Position numbers and translations under genes: made by a program. A stretch of 13,408 nucleotides of DNA. It comes from Flavobacteriaceae bacterium UBA4022 (GTDB lineage: Bacteria; Bacteroidota; Bacteroidia; Flavobacteriales; Flavobacteriaceae). Shown here piece after piece: positions 7,540-13,408 of this stretch (positions are counted from its first letter, which is position 1; each line of letters begins with the position of its first letter). The stretch covers positions 31,006 through 44,413 of the forward strand of contig DGAU01000012.1 in NCBI GenBank assembly GCA_002384055.1, given 5' to 3'. Under the pieces are notes generated by a model, which made no database searches, was not told where the DNA came from, and worked only from the letters and a program-made list of their open reading frames with translations.

Positions 7540-8025
7540 TTAGGCCCATTGGCTAAATGGGTTCTGGCTCAGTTGTGCATTGTAATACCGAAAATCCTCG
7601 GTGACTTCCTGGCCAAGCCAATTTGGACGGTCAAAGGGTTCCTCGGGATGTGTCAATTCAATTTCGGCCATGATAAGGCCTTGATTTTCACCAAAAAATT
7701 CATCCACTTCGAAACAAAAACCAGAATATGTCACGCGGTAGCGGACTTTCTCGATTTTACCAGGCAAGCACAGTTCGAGTAGCGCCATACCTTCGTCTTT
7801 AGAGATGGCTTTTTCCCATTCAAACCGCGATGTAGCGTCGGCCGAGGACGCGCCCTTTATGGTGAGCCATGCCTGCTGACCGGACACCCGCACGCGAACC
7901 ACCCGGTGGGGGTCTCGACTCAAAAAACCCTGAATCATGTGATGCTGGCTTTCAGCAGTATCACGATAATCCGTGCCAGTGACCAAAAATTTTCGTTCGA
8001 TCTCTAAATTGGGTTGACGGGTCAT
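7540..8025 (-). CDS. CYTH-domain protein (triphosphate tunnel metalloenzyme family)
   Basis: A 161-residue single-domain protein of the CYTH/TTM superfamily, of the size of small bacterial members. The signature ExExK is LEIERKFLV with Glu8, Glu10 and Lys12. The alternating charged residues that line the eight-stranded tunnel follow: RVVRVRV (41-47), WLTIKG (53-58), KVRYRV (93-98), FEVDEF (105-110) and MAEIEL (119-124). Family members bind an organic or inorganic triphosphate plus Mg2+ or Mn2+ and include tripolyphosphatases, thiamine triphosphatases and class IV adenylate cyclases. Simple bacterial versions like this one are more often tripolyphosphatases, but sequence alone does not settle it. 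It starts 27 nt after the pyk stop on the same strand, so it is probably cotranscribed with pyk. Its stop lies one base from the stop of the converging cutC gene. Confidence 0.9.
   Translation of the reverse strand: MTRQPNLEIERKFLVTGTDYRDTAESQHHMIQGFLSRDPHRVVRVRVSGQQAWLTIKGASSADATSRFEWEKAISKDEGMALLELCLPGKIEKVRYRVTYSGFCFEVDEFFGENQGLIMAEIELTHPEEPFDRPNWLGQEVTEDFRYYNAQLSQNPFSQWA
7545..7561. other. Small hairpin at the convergent gene ends
   Basis: CCCATT (7545-7550), loop GGCTA, then AATGGG (7556-7561) forms a perfect 6-bp stem just inside the CYTH 3' end and just past the cutC stop. Neither strand has a U-run after it, so it does not look like a classical intrinsic terminator. It might still slow or stop transcription from either side, and no better candidate exists between the two converging genes. 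It could be chance. Confidence 0.2.
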
Positions 8026-8052
8026 ATGGGTTGGATTTAGACTTGCTGATGC

Positions 8053-9483
8053 TTATACATGTGAAATTCTGAGGGTGTTGACCATCCCACGCTCGACTAT
8101 AGGCATCGCCGCCAAATTGACCATGAAATCTCCGCTCTTGGCAAATCCCTTTTCCACAGCAATCTGATTCACGTCATCAACCGTCTGGTCGGTACTCACG
8201 TGCTTGTCATAGAAATAAGCCCGAACACCCCAAAGCAGATTCAATCGGGATAAAATACGGTGGTTGGAGGTAAATACTAAAATGTGCGCCTCGGGACGCC
8301 AGGCTGATATCTGAAAAGCGGTATATCCGCTATTGGTCAAGGTACAAATGACCTTAGCCTCGATGTCGTTGGCGATTTTGGCCGCGTGGTAACAGATTGA
8401 TTTTGTAATGAACCTATTGGTACGGATCACGGGAGGCTCATGCGGCACTCTGATCAATTTGCTGTTTTCGACATGCAAGCAGATGGCCGACATTTTTTGA
8501 ATGACCTCAACAGGGTATTTACCAACACTGGTTTCTGCCGAGAGCATCACGGCATCAGCGCCATCCATAACGCTGTTGGCCACATCATTAACCTCAGCGC
8601 GCGAAGGCGTCAGGGTGTTGATCATAGATTCCATCATTTGGGTGGCAATAATTACGGGGATACGGGCGCGCTTGGCCGCTAACACCAATTCCTTTTGAAT
8701 GATGGGCACCTCGGCAGCAGGCATTTCTACCCCCAAATCTCCTCGGGCCACCATGAGTCCATCACAATGGGCAATGATTTGTTGGATGTTTTTGATCGCC
8801 TCTGGCTTTTCAATTTTGGCAATAATGGGGATTTTATGTGTTGAATGGCTTTCAATAAGTTCTTTAAGTTCTTTCAGGTCGTCGCTATGGCGCACAAAAG
8901 AGAGGGCGATCCAATCGACGTCAAGACTGATCGCGAACACCGCGTCATCTTTATCTTTTTGGGTCAATGCAGGTAACGAAATATTGGTATTAGGCAGGTT
9001 GACGCCTTTTTTGGAGCGCAATGGCCCTCCTTGAACGACCTCGGTGGTTACCGTGTCGGTTCCGTTGGTGTGGAGCACCTTAAACATCAGTTTTCCGTCG
9101 TCGAGCAAAATGTGCTCGCCAACTTGAACGTCACTCGGAAACAAGTCATAATTCATGAATACGCGCGACTTGGTCCCTTCGAACTTCTTGCCTGTGCAAA
9201 AATCGATTTGATCGCCAGGTTGCACAATAACTTCTTCTTTCATCACGCCCACGCGTAGTTTTGGCCCTTGTAAGTCGGCCAAAAGAGCTACAGATAGTCC
9301 TGTTTCTTTTTCGATCTCACGGATCATAGCGACCCGTTCTTTGACCTCGTTATAGTCGGCATGAGAAAAGTTAATACGGAAGACATTCACCCCTTCTTCC
9401 ATCATCCTGCGTAAGATATTCTTATCGCTAGTGGCTGGTCCTAAAGTGGCGACTATTTTTGTCTTTTTTGCTAAATACATCAT
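8053..9483 (-). CDS. pyk: Pyruvate kinase
   Basis: A 476-residue enzyme converting phosphoenolpyruvate and ADP to pyruvate and ATP, the last step of glycolysis. Motifs in order are TKIVATLGPATSD (8-20), NVFRINFSHADY (33-44), ADLQGPKLRVG (69-79), IALSFVRHSDDL (192-203), IIAKIEKPEAI (220-230) with the catalytic Lys223 and metal ligand Glu225, MVARGDLGVEMP (244-255) with Asp249, IATQMMESM (279-287), and SRAEVNDVANSVMDGADAVM (294-313). The C-terminal allosteric domain ends in GMVNTLRISHV, typical of bacterial type II enzymes of about 475 residues. Met1 (9483) and Met2 (9480) are both possible starts. The first 56 nt overlap the end of the upstream IPExxxVDY gene in another frame. The CYTH gene follows 27 nt downstream. 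Confidence 0.97.
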   Translation of the reverse strand: MMYLAKKTKIVATLGPATSDKNILRRMMEEGVNVFRINFSHADYNEVKERVAMIREIEKETGLSVALLADLQGPKLRVGVMKEEVIVQPGDQIDFCTGKKFEGTKSRVFMNYDLFPSDVQVGEHILLDDGKLMFKVLHTNGTDTVTTEVVQGGPLRSKKGVNLPNTNISLPALTQKDKDDAVFAISLDVDWIALSFVRHSDDLKELKELIESHSTHKIPIIAKIEKPEAIKNIQQIIAHCDGLMVARGDLGVEMPAAEVPIIQKELVLAAKRARIPVIIATQMMESMINTLTPSRAEVNDVANSVMDGADAVMLSAETSVGKYPVEVIQKMSAICLHVENSKLIRVPHEPPVIRTNRFITKSICYHAAKIANDIEAKVICTLTNSGYTAFQISAWRPEAHILVFTSNHRILSRLNLLWGVRAYFYDKHVSTDQTVDDVNQIAVEKGFAKSGDFMVNLAAMPIVERGMVNTLRISHV

Positions 9484-9973
9484 TTATGGTTAGATGGTTA
9501 ATGGTTTTGACTTGATCCAAAGGCACTTCGTAGCTCGAAATAATTTCTTTTATTTCGTTGAGCCGTATAGTGATTTGTTTATTTTGCTGGGGATCCCGTT
9601 CCGAATCCATCTTCAAAAAGTAGTCGACCTTTTTGAACTCAGGCAACAAAAATGCTGTTTTTGTTTTTGGTGTTGTGCCCTGGGCGAATAGCTCTCCTTG
9701 ATTTTCCTTAATGTCCGTTACAGACATCTTGCAGGTGTTGGCCAACAGCACAAAGGTAAGGTCTTGTGAAGGGTGTTCAAAGGTATAGGCCGGATATATT
9801 TGGGTTGCCTGATCTTTGGTCACCTTTTTGTCTTCAGACAAACGCCGCAGCCGCAGTCCTAAGTGCGTATTGATCAGAAATGCCATTTTGTAGGCTTCTG
9901 AAGCACTATGGATTGCGAATAGTGCAAAGGACTCTTCAAAGTCATCTTCGAGCCATAAACGGTGCGTTCCCAT
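9428..9973 (-). CDS. IPExxxVDY family protein of unknown function
   Basis: Recognised by the motif that names the family, LLPEFKKVDYFLKM, at residues 109-122 of the 181-residue product. The chosen start is ATG 9973-9971, because MGTHRLWLEDDFEESFALFAI matches the usual family N-terminus (short lead, then a hydrophobic/LDDF-like stretch). The frame is open to an earlier ATG at 10042, which would add 23 basic and hydrophobic residues not expected in the family. A -7-like box, TATTTTTA on the minus strand (9996-9989), also lies just before the later start. No signal peptide or membrane segment is seen, so the protein is probably cytoplasmic. The C-terminal 19 or so residues, rich in Lys, Arg, His and Ser, are encoded within the overlap with pyk. 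The position between rnc and pyk is one I associate with Flavobacteriia. The function is unknown. Confidence 0.85.
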   Translation of the reverse strand: MGTHRLWLEDDFEESFALFAIHSASEAYKMAFLINTHLGLRLRRLSEDKKVTKDQATQIYPAYTFEHPSQDLTFVLLANTCKMSVTDIKENQGELFAQGTTPKTKTAFLLPEFKKVDYFLKMDSERDPQQNKQITIRLNEIKEIISSYEVPLDQVKTINHLTINDVFSKKDKNSRHFRTSH

Positions 9974-10072
9974 AGGTACAAAATTTGTTAAAAATAAGGA
10001 TAGTTTCTTCGTGAGGCGATGTGCGAAGGGAAGTTTTTGCACTTAGAGCGTCCGAAAACGTTTTAGTTGGCG

Positions 10073-10822
10073 TTAAATCTTCCTTTTTTTGGCCGTCATG
10101 GTGTCCTGCAGTTTGTAATACGCGCGCTTGGCCGCCAATTCCTCTGCCTTTTTTTTGGAGGTGCCCCTGGCTTTGCCCACCACTTCTTTGTCCAAAAATA
10201 ATTTTACCGCAAAATGTTTCACCGTCTCGACCCCGCTATCGTCGTAGGCCTGGAACCTGAAGCTCCTTTTGTGTTTTTGACACCATTCGATGATCAGACT
10301 CTTGTAGCTGATGACCTTGCCTTCTAGTTTTTCAATATCCACATAGGGCTCGATGACCCGACGCTGAATGAATTTTTCGACCCACTGGTAGCCTCGATCT
10401 AGGTAAATTGCGCCAACAAGAGCCTCAAACAGATTTCCGTGAATATTTTCACCAAACTGATCAATAGGAACATTGGTTCGGATCAGTGCAATCAGATTAA
10501 GGTCTCGGCCCAATTCATTGAGGTGTTCTCTACTGACAACCTTAGAACGCATTTTGGTGAGATAACCCTCATTGCCGGCAGGTACCATTCGGAATAAATG
10601 GCTGGCAATGATTGAACCCAACATAGCATCGCCCATAAACTCCAATCGCTCATAGTTTTGAGGCTGTCCATCACTATTGAAGGCTTGGGTAGAACGGTGG
10701 GTGAAAGCCTCAACAAACCAATCCATTTTGTGGGGCTGGAAACCCAGTATTTTTTTAATTGCTACATAAAAAATTTGCTCCTGTTCTGGTCGAGAGGAAA
10801 ATATGTGTTTTATGGATACCAT
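10073..10822 (-). CDS. rnc: Ribonuclease III
   Basis: A 249-residue double-strand-specific endoribonuclease, which in bacteria processes rRNA precursors and structured mRNAs. The RNase III domain covers about 15-165, with the signature YERLEFMGDAMLG (57-69) carrying metal ligands Glu61 and Asp65, and the second helix GNLFEALVGAIYLDRG (129-144) carrying Glu133. At 130, where Escherichia coli has the ligand Asp114, this protein has Asn. A double-stranded RNA-binding domain lies at about 172-240, with the closing motif GTSKKKAEELAAKRAYYKL (220-238). The gene starts 6 nt after the fabF stop, in the order acpP, fabF, rnc common in Bacteroidota. The start ATG gives an N-terminus of normal length. 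Confidence 0.96.
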   Translation of the reverse strand: MVSIKHIFSSRPEQEQIFYVAIKKILGFQPHKMDWFVEAFTHRSTQAFNSDGQPQNYERLEFMGDAMLGSIIASHLFRMVPAGNEGYLTKMRSKVVSREHLNELGRDLNLIALIRTNVPIDQFGENIHGNLFEALVGAIYLDRGYQWVEKFIQRRVIEPYVDIEKLEGKVISYKSLIIEWCQKHKRSFRFQAYDDSGVETVKHFAVKLFLDKEVVGKARGTSKKKAEELAAKRAYYKLQDTMTAKKRKI

Positions 10823-10828
10823 AAATCC

Positions 10829-12082
10829 TTAGTAGGTATACTTCTTAAGCAGCACGCAGGCGTTGTGGCCTCCAAACCCAAAGGTATTACTCATGGCATA
10901 GGTAATATCGCGCTCTTGAGCTTTATTGAGGGTAAGGTTTAAAGAAGGATCGATGTGCTCATCGACTGTGGTGTGGTTGATGGTTGGCGGCACTAAACTG
11001 TGGTTCATCGCCAATATAGAGGCAATCGCCTCTATAGCCCCTGCCGCTCCTAAAAGGTGGCCAGTCATCGACTTGGTCGAGTTGATGTTAATGGTGGAGG
11101 CATGTGCCCCAAACACCTTAACAATGGCTTTAAGCTCGGCAACATCTCCTAGAGGTGTTGACGTGCCGTGTGTATTAATGGTGTCGACTTGCTCGGGAGA
11201 GATCCCCGCGTCGTTGAGGCAATTGTGCATCACGCGCTCCACGCCAATCCCATCGGGATGCGGTGCGGTCATGTGATAAGCGTCACTGGACATTCCGCCG
11301 CCGACAACCTCTGCATAAATATGAGCACCTCTAGCCTTGGCATGTTCGTATTCTTCGAGAATCAATGCTCCTGCGCCTTCACCCAAAACAAATCCATCTC
11401 TGGTCGCGTCGAAGGGACGTGAAGCTGTTTCTGGACTCTCGTTGCGTGTGGACAAGGCATGCATGGCGTTAAAGCCGCCCATACCGGCTATGACTACTGC
11501 GGCCTCACTACCCCCGGTAACGATGACATCGCATTGCCCTAATCGGATATAGTTAAAGGCGTCGATGATCGCATTGGCCGAAGAGGCACAAGCAGAAACC
11601 GTGGTATAATTGGGGCCCATAAATCCATGCTTGATCGAAATATTGCCTGGGGCAATATCGGCGATCATTTTGGGTATAAAAAAGGGGTTGAAACGTGGCG
11701 TTCCATCCCCTTCTGCATAATTCAACATTTCATTTTGGAAGGTCTCTAGACCACCAATTCCTGCTCCCCAAATGACGCCTATTCGGAACTTGTCGATAGC
11801 ATCTGTATCAATTTTTGCATCTGCAATCGCTTCATCTGAGGCAACTAAGGCATACTGCGCAAATCGATCCAATTTTCGGGTTTCTTTGCGATCAAAATGA
11901 TCTAAGGGATTGAAGTCTTTGAGCTCACAAGCGAATTTGGTTTTGAACTTTTCAGTATCAAAATACGTAATGGGGGCACAGCCACTCTTACCACTTCTTA
12001 GGCCATCCCAGTATTCTGAGACATTATTGCCTATGGGCGTAAGTGCTCCGAGACCGGTTACGACAACGCGCTTTAACTCCAT
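10829..12082 (-). CDS. fabF: Beta-ketoacyl-ACP synthase II
   Basis: A 417-residue condensing enzyme (KAS II) that elongates acyl-ACP with malonyl-ACP in type II fatty-acid synthesis. The N-terminus KRVVVTGLGALTPIGN (4-19) is typical. The catalytic triad is complete: Cys165 in VSACASSANAI (162-172), His305 in NTHGTSTPLGD (303-313), and His342 in NSTKSMTGHLLGAAGA (334-349), with the supporting Lys337. The C-terminal SNTFGFGGHNACV (398-410) is also conserved. The length matches FabF rather than FabB or FabH. It lies 12 nt after acpP, whose product is its carrier substrate, and 6 nt before rnc, so the three are almost certainly one operon. Platensimycin-type inhibitors act on this enzyme class. 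Confidence 0.97.
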   Translation of the reverse strand: MELKRVVVTGLGALTPIGNNVSEYWDGLRSGKSGCAPITYFDTEKFKTKFACELKDFNPLDHFDRKETRKLDRFAQYALVASDEAIADAKIDTDAIDKFRIGVIWGAGIGGLETFQNEMLNYAEGDGTPRFNPFFIPKMIADIAPGNISIKHGFMGPNYTTVSACASSANAIIDAFNYIRLGQCDVIVTGGSEAAVVIAGMGGFNAMHALSTRNESPETASRPFDATRDGFVLGEGAGALILEEYEHAKARGAHIYAEVVGGGMSSDAYHMTAPHPDGIGVERVMHNCLNDAGISPEQVDTINTHGTSTPLGDVAELKAIVKVFGAHASTININSTKSMTGHLLGAAGAIEAIASILAMNHSLVPPTINHTTVDEHIDPSLNLTLNKAQERDITYAMSNTFGFGGHNACVLLKKYTY

Positions 12083-12094
12083 AATGGAATGGGC

Positions 12095-12328
12095 TTATGT
12101 TGCTGCTTGAATGTACGTCACTGCCTGACCTACCGTAGCAATATTCTCTGCTTGATCATCTGGAATCTGAATATCAAATTCTTTTTCGAATTCCATGATA
12201 AGCTCTACCGTATCTAATGAGTCGGCACCTAAGTCGTTTGTGAAGCTTGCTTCAGTAACTACTTCGTTTTCGTCAACACCTAGTTTGTCTACGATGATTG
12301 CTTTTACTCTTGATGCAATGTCTGACAT
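12095..12328 (-). CDS. acpP: Acyl carrier protein
   Basis: A 77-residue acidic four-helix protein that carries acyl chains on a 4'-phosphopantetheine arm. The attachment site is Ser37 in DLGADSLDTVE (32-42), the canonical DSL motif, and helix II (about 37-50) is strongly acidic as expected. The chosen start is ATG 12328-12326, giving MSDIASRVKAIIVDKLGV, the usual ACP length. The frame stays open to 12403, but the extra 25 residues are not ACP-like and would overrun the promoter. An exact TAnnTTTG box sits 33 nt upstream. It is the first gene of the acpP-fabF-rnc operon. Confidence 0.97.
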   Translation of the reverse strand: MSDIASRVKAIIVDKLGVDENEVVTEASFTNDLGADSLDTVELIMEFEKEFDIQIPDDQAENIATVGQAVTYIQAAT

Positions 12329-12360
12329 GATTGTTAAGTTTTTTATTGGTTTACAAGACG

Positions 12361-12368
12361 CAAAAATA
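12361..12368 (-). promoter_or_regulatory. -7 promoter element for acpP-fabF-rnc
   Basis: On the minus strand this reads TATTTTTG, an exact match to the Bacteroidota -7 consensus TAnnTTTG, 33 nt before the acpP ATG. A start point near 12355 would give a leader of about 27 nt. A TTG occurs upstream (12400-12398), but the 29-nt spacing is too long for a normal -33 box, so the upstream element is unclear. Confidence 0.55.
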
Positions 12369-12539
12369 AAACATTTTAGATTAAAACCGCGCTTTGTCAA
12401 CAAAATGTGCCTCCAGGGCTTACTTAAAACGCTCTAGTGTTTCGTTTAGGGCTATTGGGCGCTGGGCAAAGGGCATAGTATTGTTCAAAACCTTTGGTTA
12501 AATTCGTTGTTTCTGCACCAAAAAGCCCTCTTATTCTGC

Positions 12540-12547
12540 TATTTTTG
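12540..12547 (+). promoter_or_regulatory. -7 promoter element for purN
   Basis: The plus strand reads TATTTTTG, an exact match to TAnnTTTG, ending 26 nt before the purN ATG. A start point about 7 nt downstream would give a leader of some 20 nt. As on the acpP side, no good -33 box is seen at 19-23 nt; the nearest TTG is at 12507-12509, 30 nt away. I see no purine riboswitch or clear operator in 12369-12539. Confidence 0.5.
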
Positions 12548-12573
12548 ACAGACAAAAACAGATGATCTAGGGG

Positions 12574-13149
12574 ATGATTACTAAAAAACGCCTTGTTATT
12601 TTTGCCTCGGGCAACGGTTCTAATGCCGAAACGATCATGCGACACATGGCCTCTCGCGATCATGCTCAAGTGGTTCGGATTTATTGTAATGTCGCGCAGG
12701 CTGGGGTTGTCGCGCGGGCCAAAAGCCTTCATGTGCCAACCCTCGTGTTCGATCGGGCAGGGCTTGTGGACCCCGCCGTTGTTTTGTCGCAACTCCATAA
12801 GGACTCCCCTGACCTCATTATATTGGCTGGATTTTTGCTCAAAATTCCGCGGTGCATTATTGAGGCCTATCCCCAACACATCATTAATATCCATCCTGCG
12901 CTATTGCCCGCTTTTGGCGGTAAAGGCATGTATGGACACCATGTACACCAAGCAGTAAAGGATCAAATGGCTGGCGAAACTGGCATCACCATCCATTGGG
13001 TCAACGCCGCCTACGACCGGGGAGCGATCATCTTTCAGGCCCGCACACAGGTCCTTGCTTCAGACAGCGTCGATGAGATCGCCCGCAAAGTACAGGTCTT
13101 AGAACAAAAGCATTTTACTGGAGTCATTGACGAAATTTTAAGCGCATAG
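12574..13149 (+). CDS. purN: Phosphoribosylglycinamide formyltransferase
   Basis: A 191-residue folate-dependent GAR transformylase, the third step of de novo purine synthesis, transferring formyl from 10-formyl-THF to glycinamide ribonucleotide. The phosphate-binding N-terminus is LVIFASGNGSNAETI (7-21). DLIILAGFLLKIP (80-92) is the central strand. The catalytic segment is INIHPALLPAFGGKGMYG (104-121) with Asn105 and His107. The third catalytic residue is Asp148 in NAAYDRGAIIFQA (144-156). The GGKGMYGHHVH variant of the loop is the form I associate with Bacteroidota. The length is normal and all key residues are present. It diverges from acpP and is followed 4 nt later by the RNase H gene, so the two are probably cotranscribed. 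Confidence 0.96.
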   Translation: MITKKRLVIFASGNGSNAETIMRHMASRDHAQVVRIYCNVAQAGVVARAKSLHVPTLVFDRAGLVDPAVVLSQLHKDSPDLIILAGFLLKIPRCIIEAYPQHIINIHPALLPAFGGKGMYGHHVHQAVKDQMAGETGITIHWVNAAYDRGAIIFQARTQVLASDSVDEIARKVQVLEQKHFTGVIDEILSA

Positions 13150-13153
13150 ACCT

Positions 13154-13408
13154 ATGGCCAAAAAGCAAAAATATTACGCCGTATGGCAAGGCAATCCACC
13201 CGGGCTTTATAATAGCTGGCCCAAATGTCAAGCGGCCATAAAAGGGATTTCTGGCGCGCAATACAAGTCGTTTGACACCCTCGCACAGGCCGAAAAAGCT
13301 TTGGCAGGGGCCTATAAGGACGCCATCAGCGTTTCGGGCAAGAAAAAGACAAACGCCATAAGCGCCGAACAAAAAGCCCGTATCGGAGCCCCCAACCTCT
13401 ATTCGATT
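13154..13408 (+). CDS. rnhA: Ribonuclease H family protein with N-terminal viroplasmin-like domain (partial)
   Basis: The first 85 codons are present and the right edge cuts the gene. The N-terminus MAKKQKYYAVWQGNPPGLY, then SWPKCQAAIKGISGAQYKSF (22-41) and the following DTLAQAEKAL, match the caulimovirus-viroplasmin/RNase H1 N-terminal domain that binds RNA:DNA hybrids. In Bacteroidota this domain precedes a catalytic RNase H domain of about 130 residues in proteins of roughly 210 residues. That catalytic part, with its DEDD residues, lies beyond the window, so activity cannot be judged here. Residues from about 60 on (GKKKTNAISAEQKAR) look like the linker. The start is 4 nt after the purN stop. 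The full protein would remove RNA from RNA:DNA hybrids during replication. Confidence 0.85.
   Translation, partial: MAKKQKYYAVWQGNPPGLYNSWPKCQAAIKGISGAQYKSFDTLAQAEKALAGAYKDAISVSGKKKTNAISAEQKARIGAPNLYSI

Noticed and set aside
9974..10072. A 5-bp CTTCG/CGAAG inverted repeat between rnc and the IPExxxVDY gene
   Set aside because: The stem is short, the loop is long (about 12 nt) and there is no U-run, so it is likely chance.
12329..12403. An N-terminal extension of ACP
   Set aside because: The extra 25 residues are not ACP-like and cover the exact TATTTTTG promoter box. The 77-residue form is the family length.
12424..12894. A 156-codon minus-strand frame reaching from the acpP/purN intergenic region into purN
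   Set aside because: About two thirds is antisense to the well-supported purN, the product looks random, and it has no upstream signal.
1..13408. A search by eye for CRISPR arrays, tRNA or rRNA genes, insertion sequences, integrases, toxin-antitoxin pairs and phage genes
   Set aside because: No direct-repeat array, no terminal inverted repeats and no cloverleaf were seen. Nearly all sequence is taken up by housekeeping or envelope genes, so I do not claim a novel defence or mobile system.

Overview
The window reads as ordinary chromosome from a member of the Bacteroidota, most likely Flavobacteriia. The reasons are a gliding-motility lipoprotein of the GldH type next to a RicT/PSP1 protein and a class A penicillin-binding protein, an IPExxxVDY-family protein between rnc and pyk, an RNase H with an N-terminal viroplasmin-like domain, promoter elements matching the Bacteroidota -7 consensus TAnnTTTG, and a general lack of strong Shine-Dalgarno sequences. 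GC content looks close to one half by eye, which is high for the class. I cannot name a genus.

Layout. (1) Positions 1-4318, minus strand: a tight envelope operon transcribed ricT > gldH > PBP1A > scoA. ricT and gldH overlap by 11 nt, gldH and the PBP gene are 2 nt apart, and scoA (subunit A of a 3-oxoacid CoA-transferase) follows after 26 nt and runs off the left edge. (2) 4319-4509: a 191-nt divergent promoter region. (3) 4510-7538, plus strand: a two-gene unit, a secreted GH20 beta-N-acetylhexosaminidase lipoprotein and a CutC-family TIM barrel, coupled by an ATGA overlap. (4) 7540-12328, minus strand: acpP > fabF > rnc > IPExxxVDY gene > pyk > CYTH/TTM gene. This joins fatty-acid synthesis, RNA processing, the last step of glycolysis and a probable triphosphate-binding enzyme. 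(5) 12329-12573: a 245-nt divergent promoter region with an exact TATTTTTG on each strand. (6) 12574-13408, plus strand: purN, then an rnhA-like gene cut by the right edge.

All spaces between genes are under 300 nt. I see no tRNA, rRNA, CRISPR array, insertion sequence, integrase, toxin-antitoxin pair or phage gene, and no obviously broken gene. The sequence does not support an undescribed defence or mobile system. The points most worth following are the uncharacterised proteins in conserved-looking settings (CutC coupled to a hexosaminidase, RicT with GldH, IPExxxVDY with pyk, CYTH after pyk), the 56-nt out-of-frame overlap between the IPExxxVDY gene and pyk, and a few substitutions at usually conserved residues.
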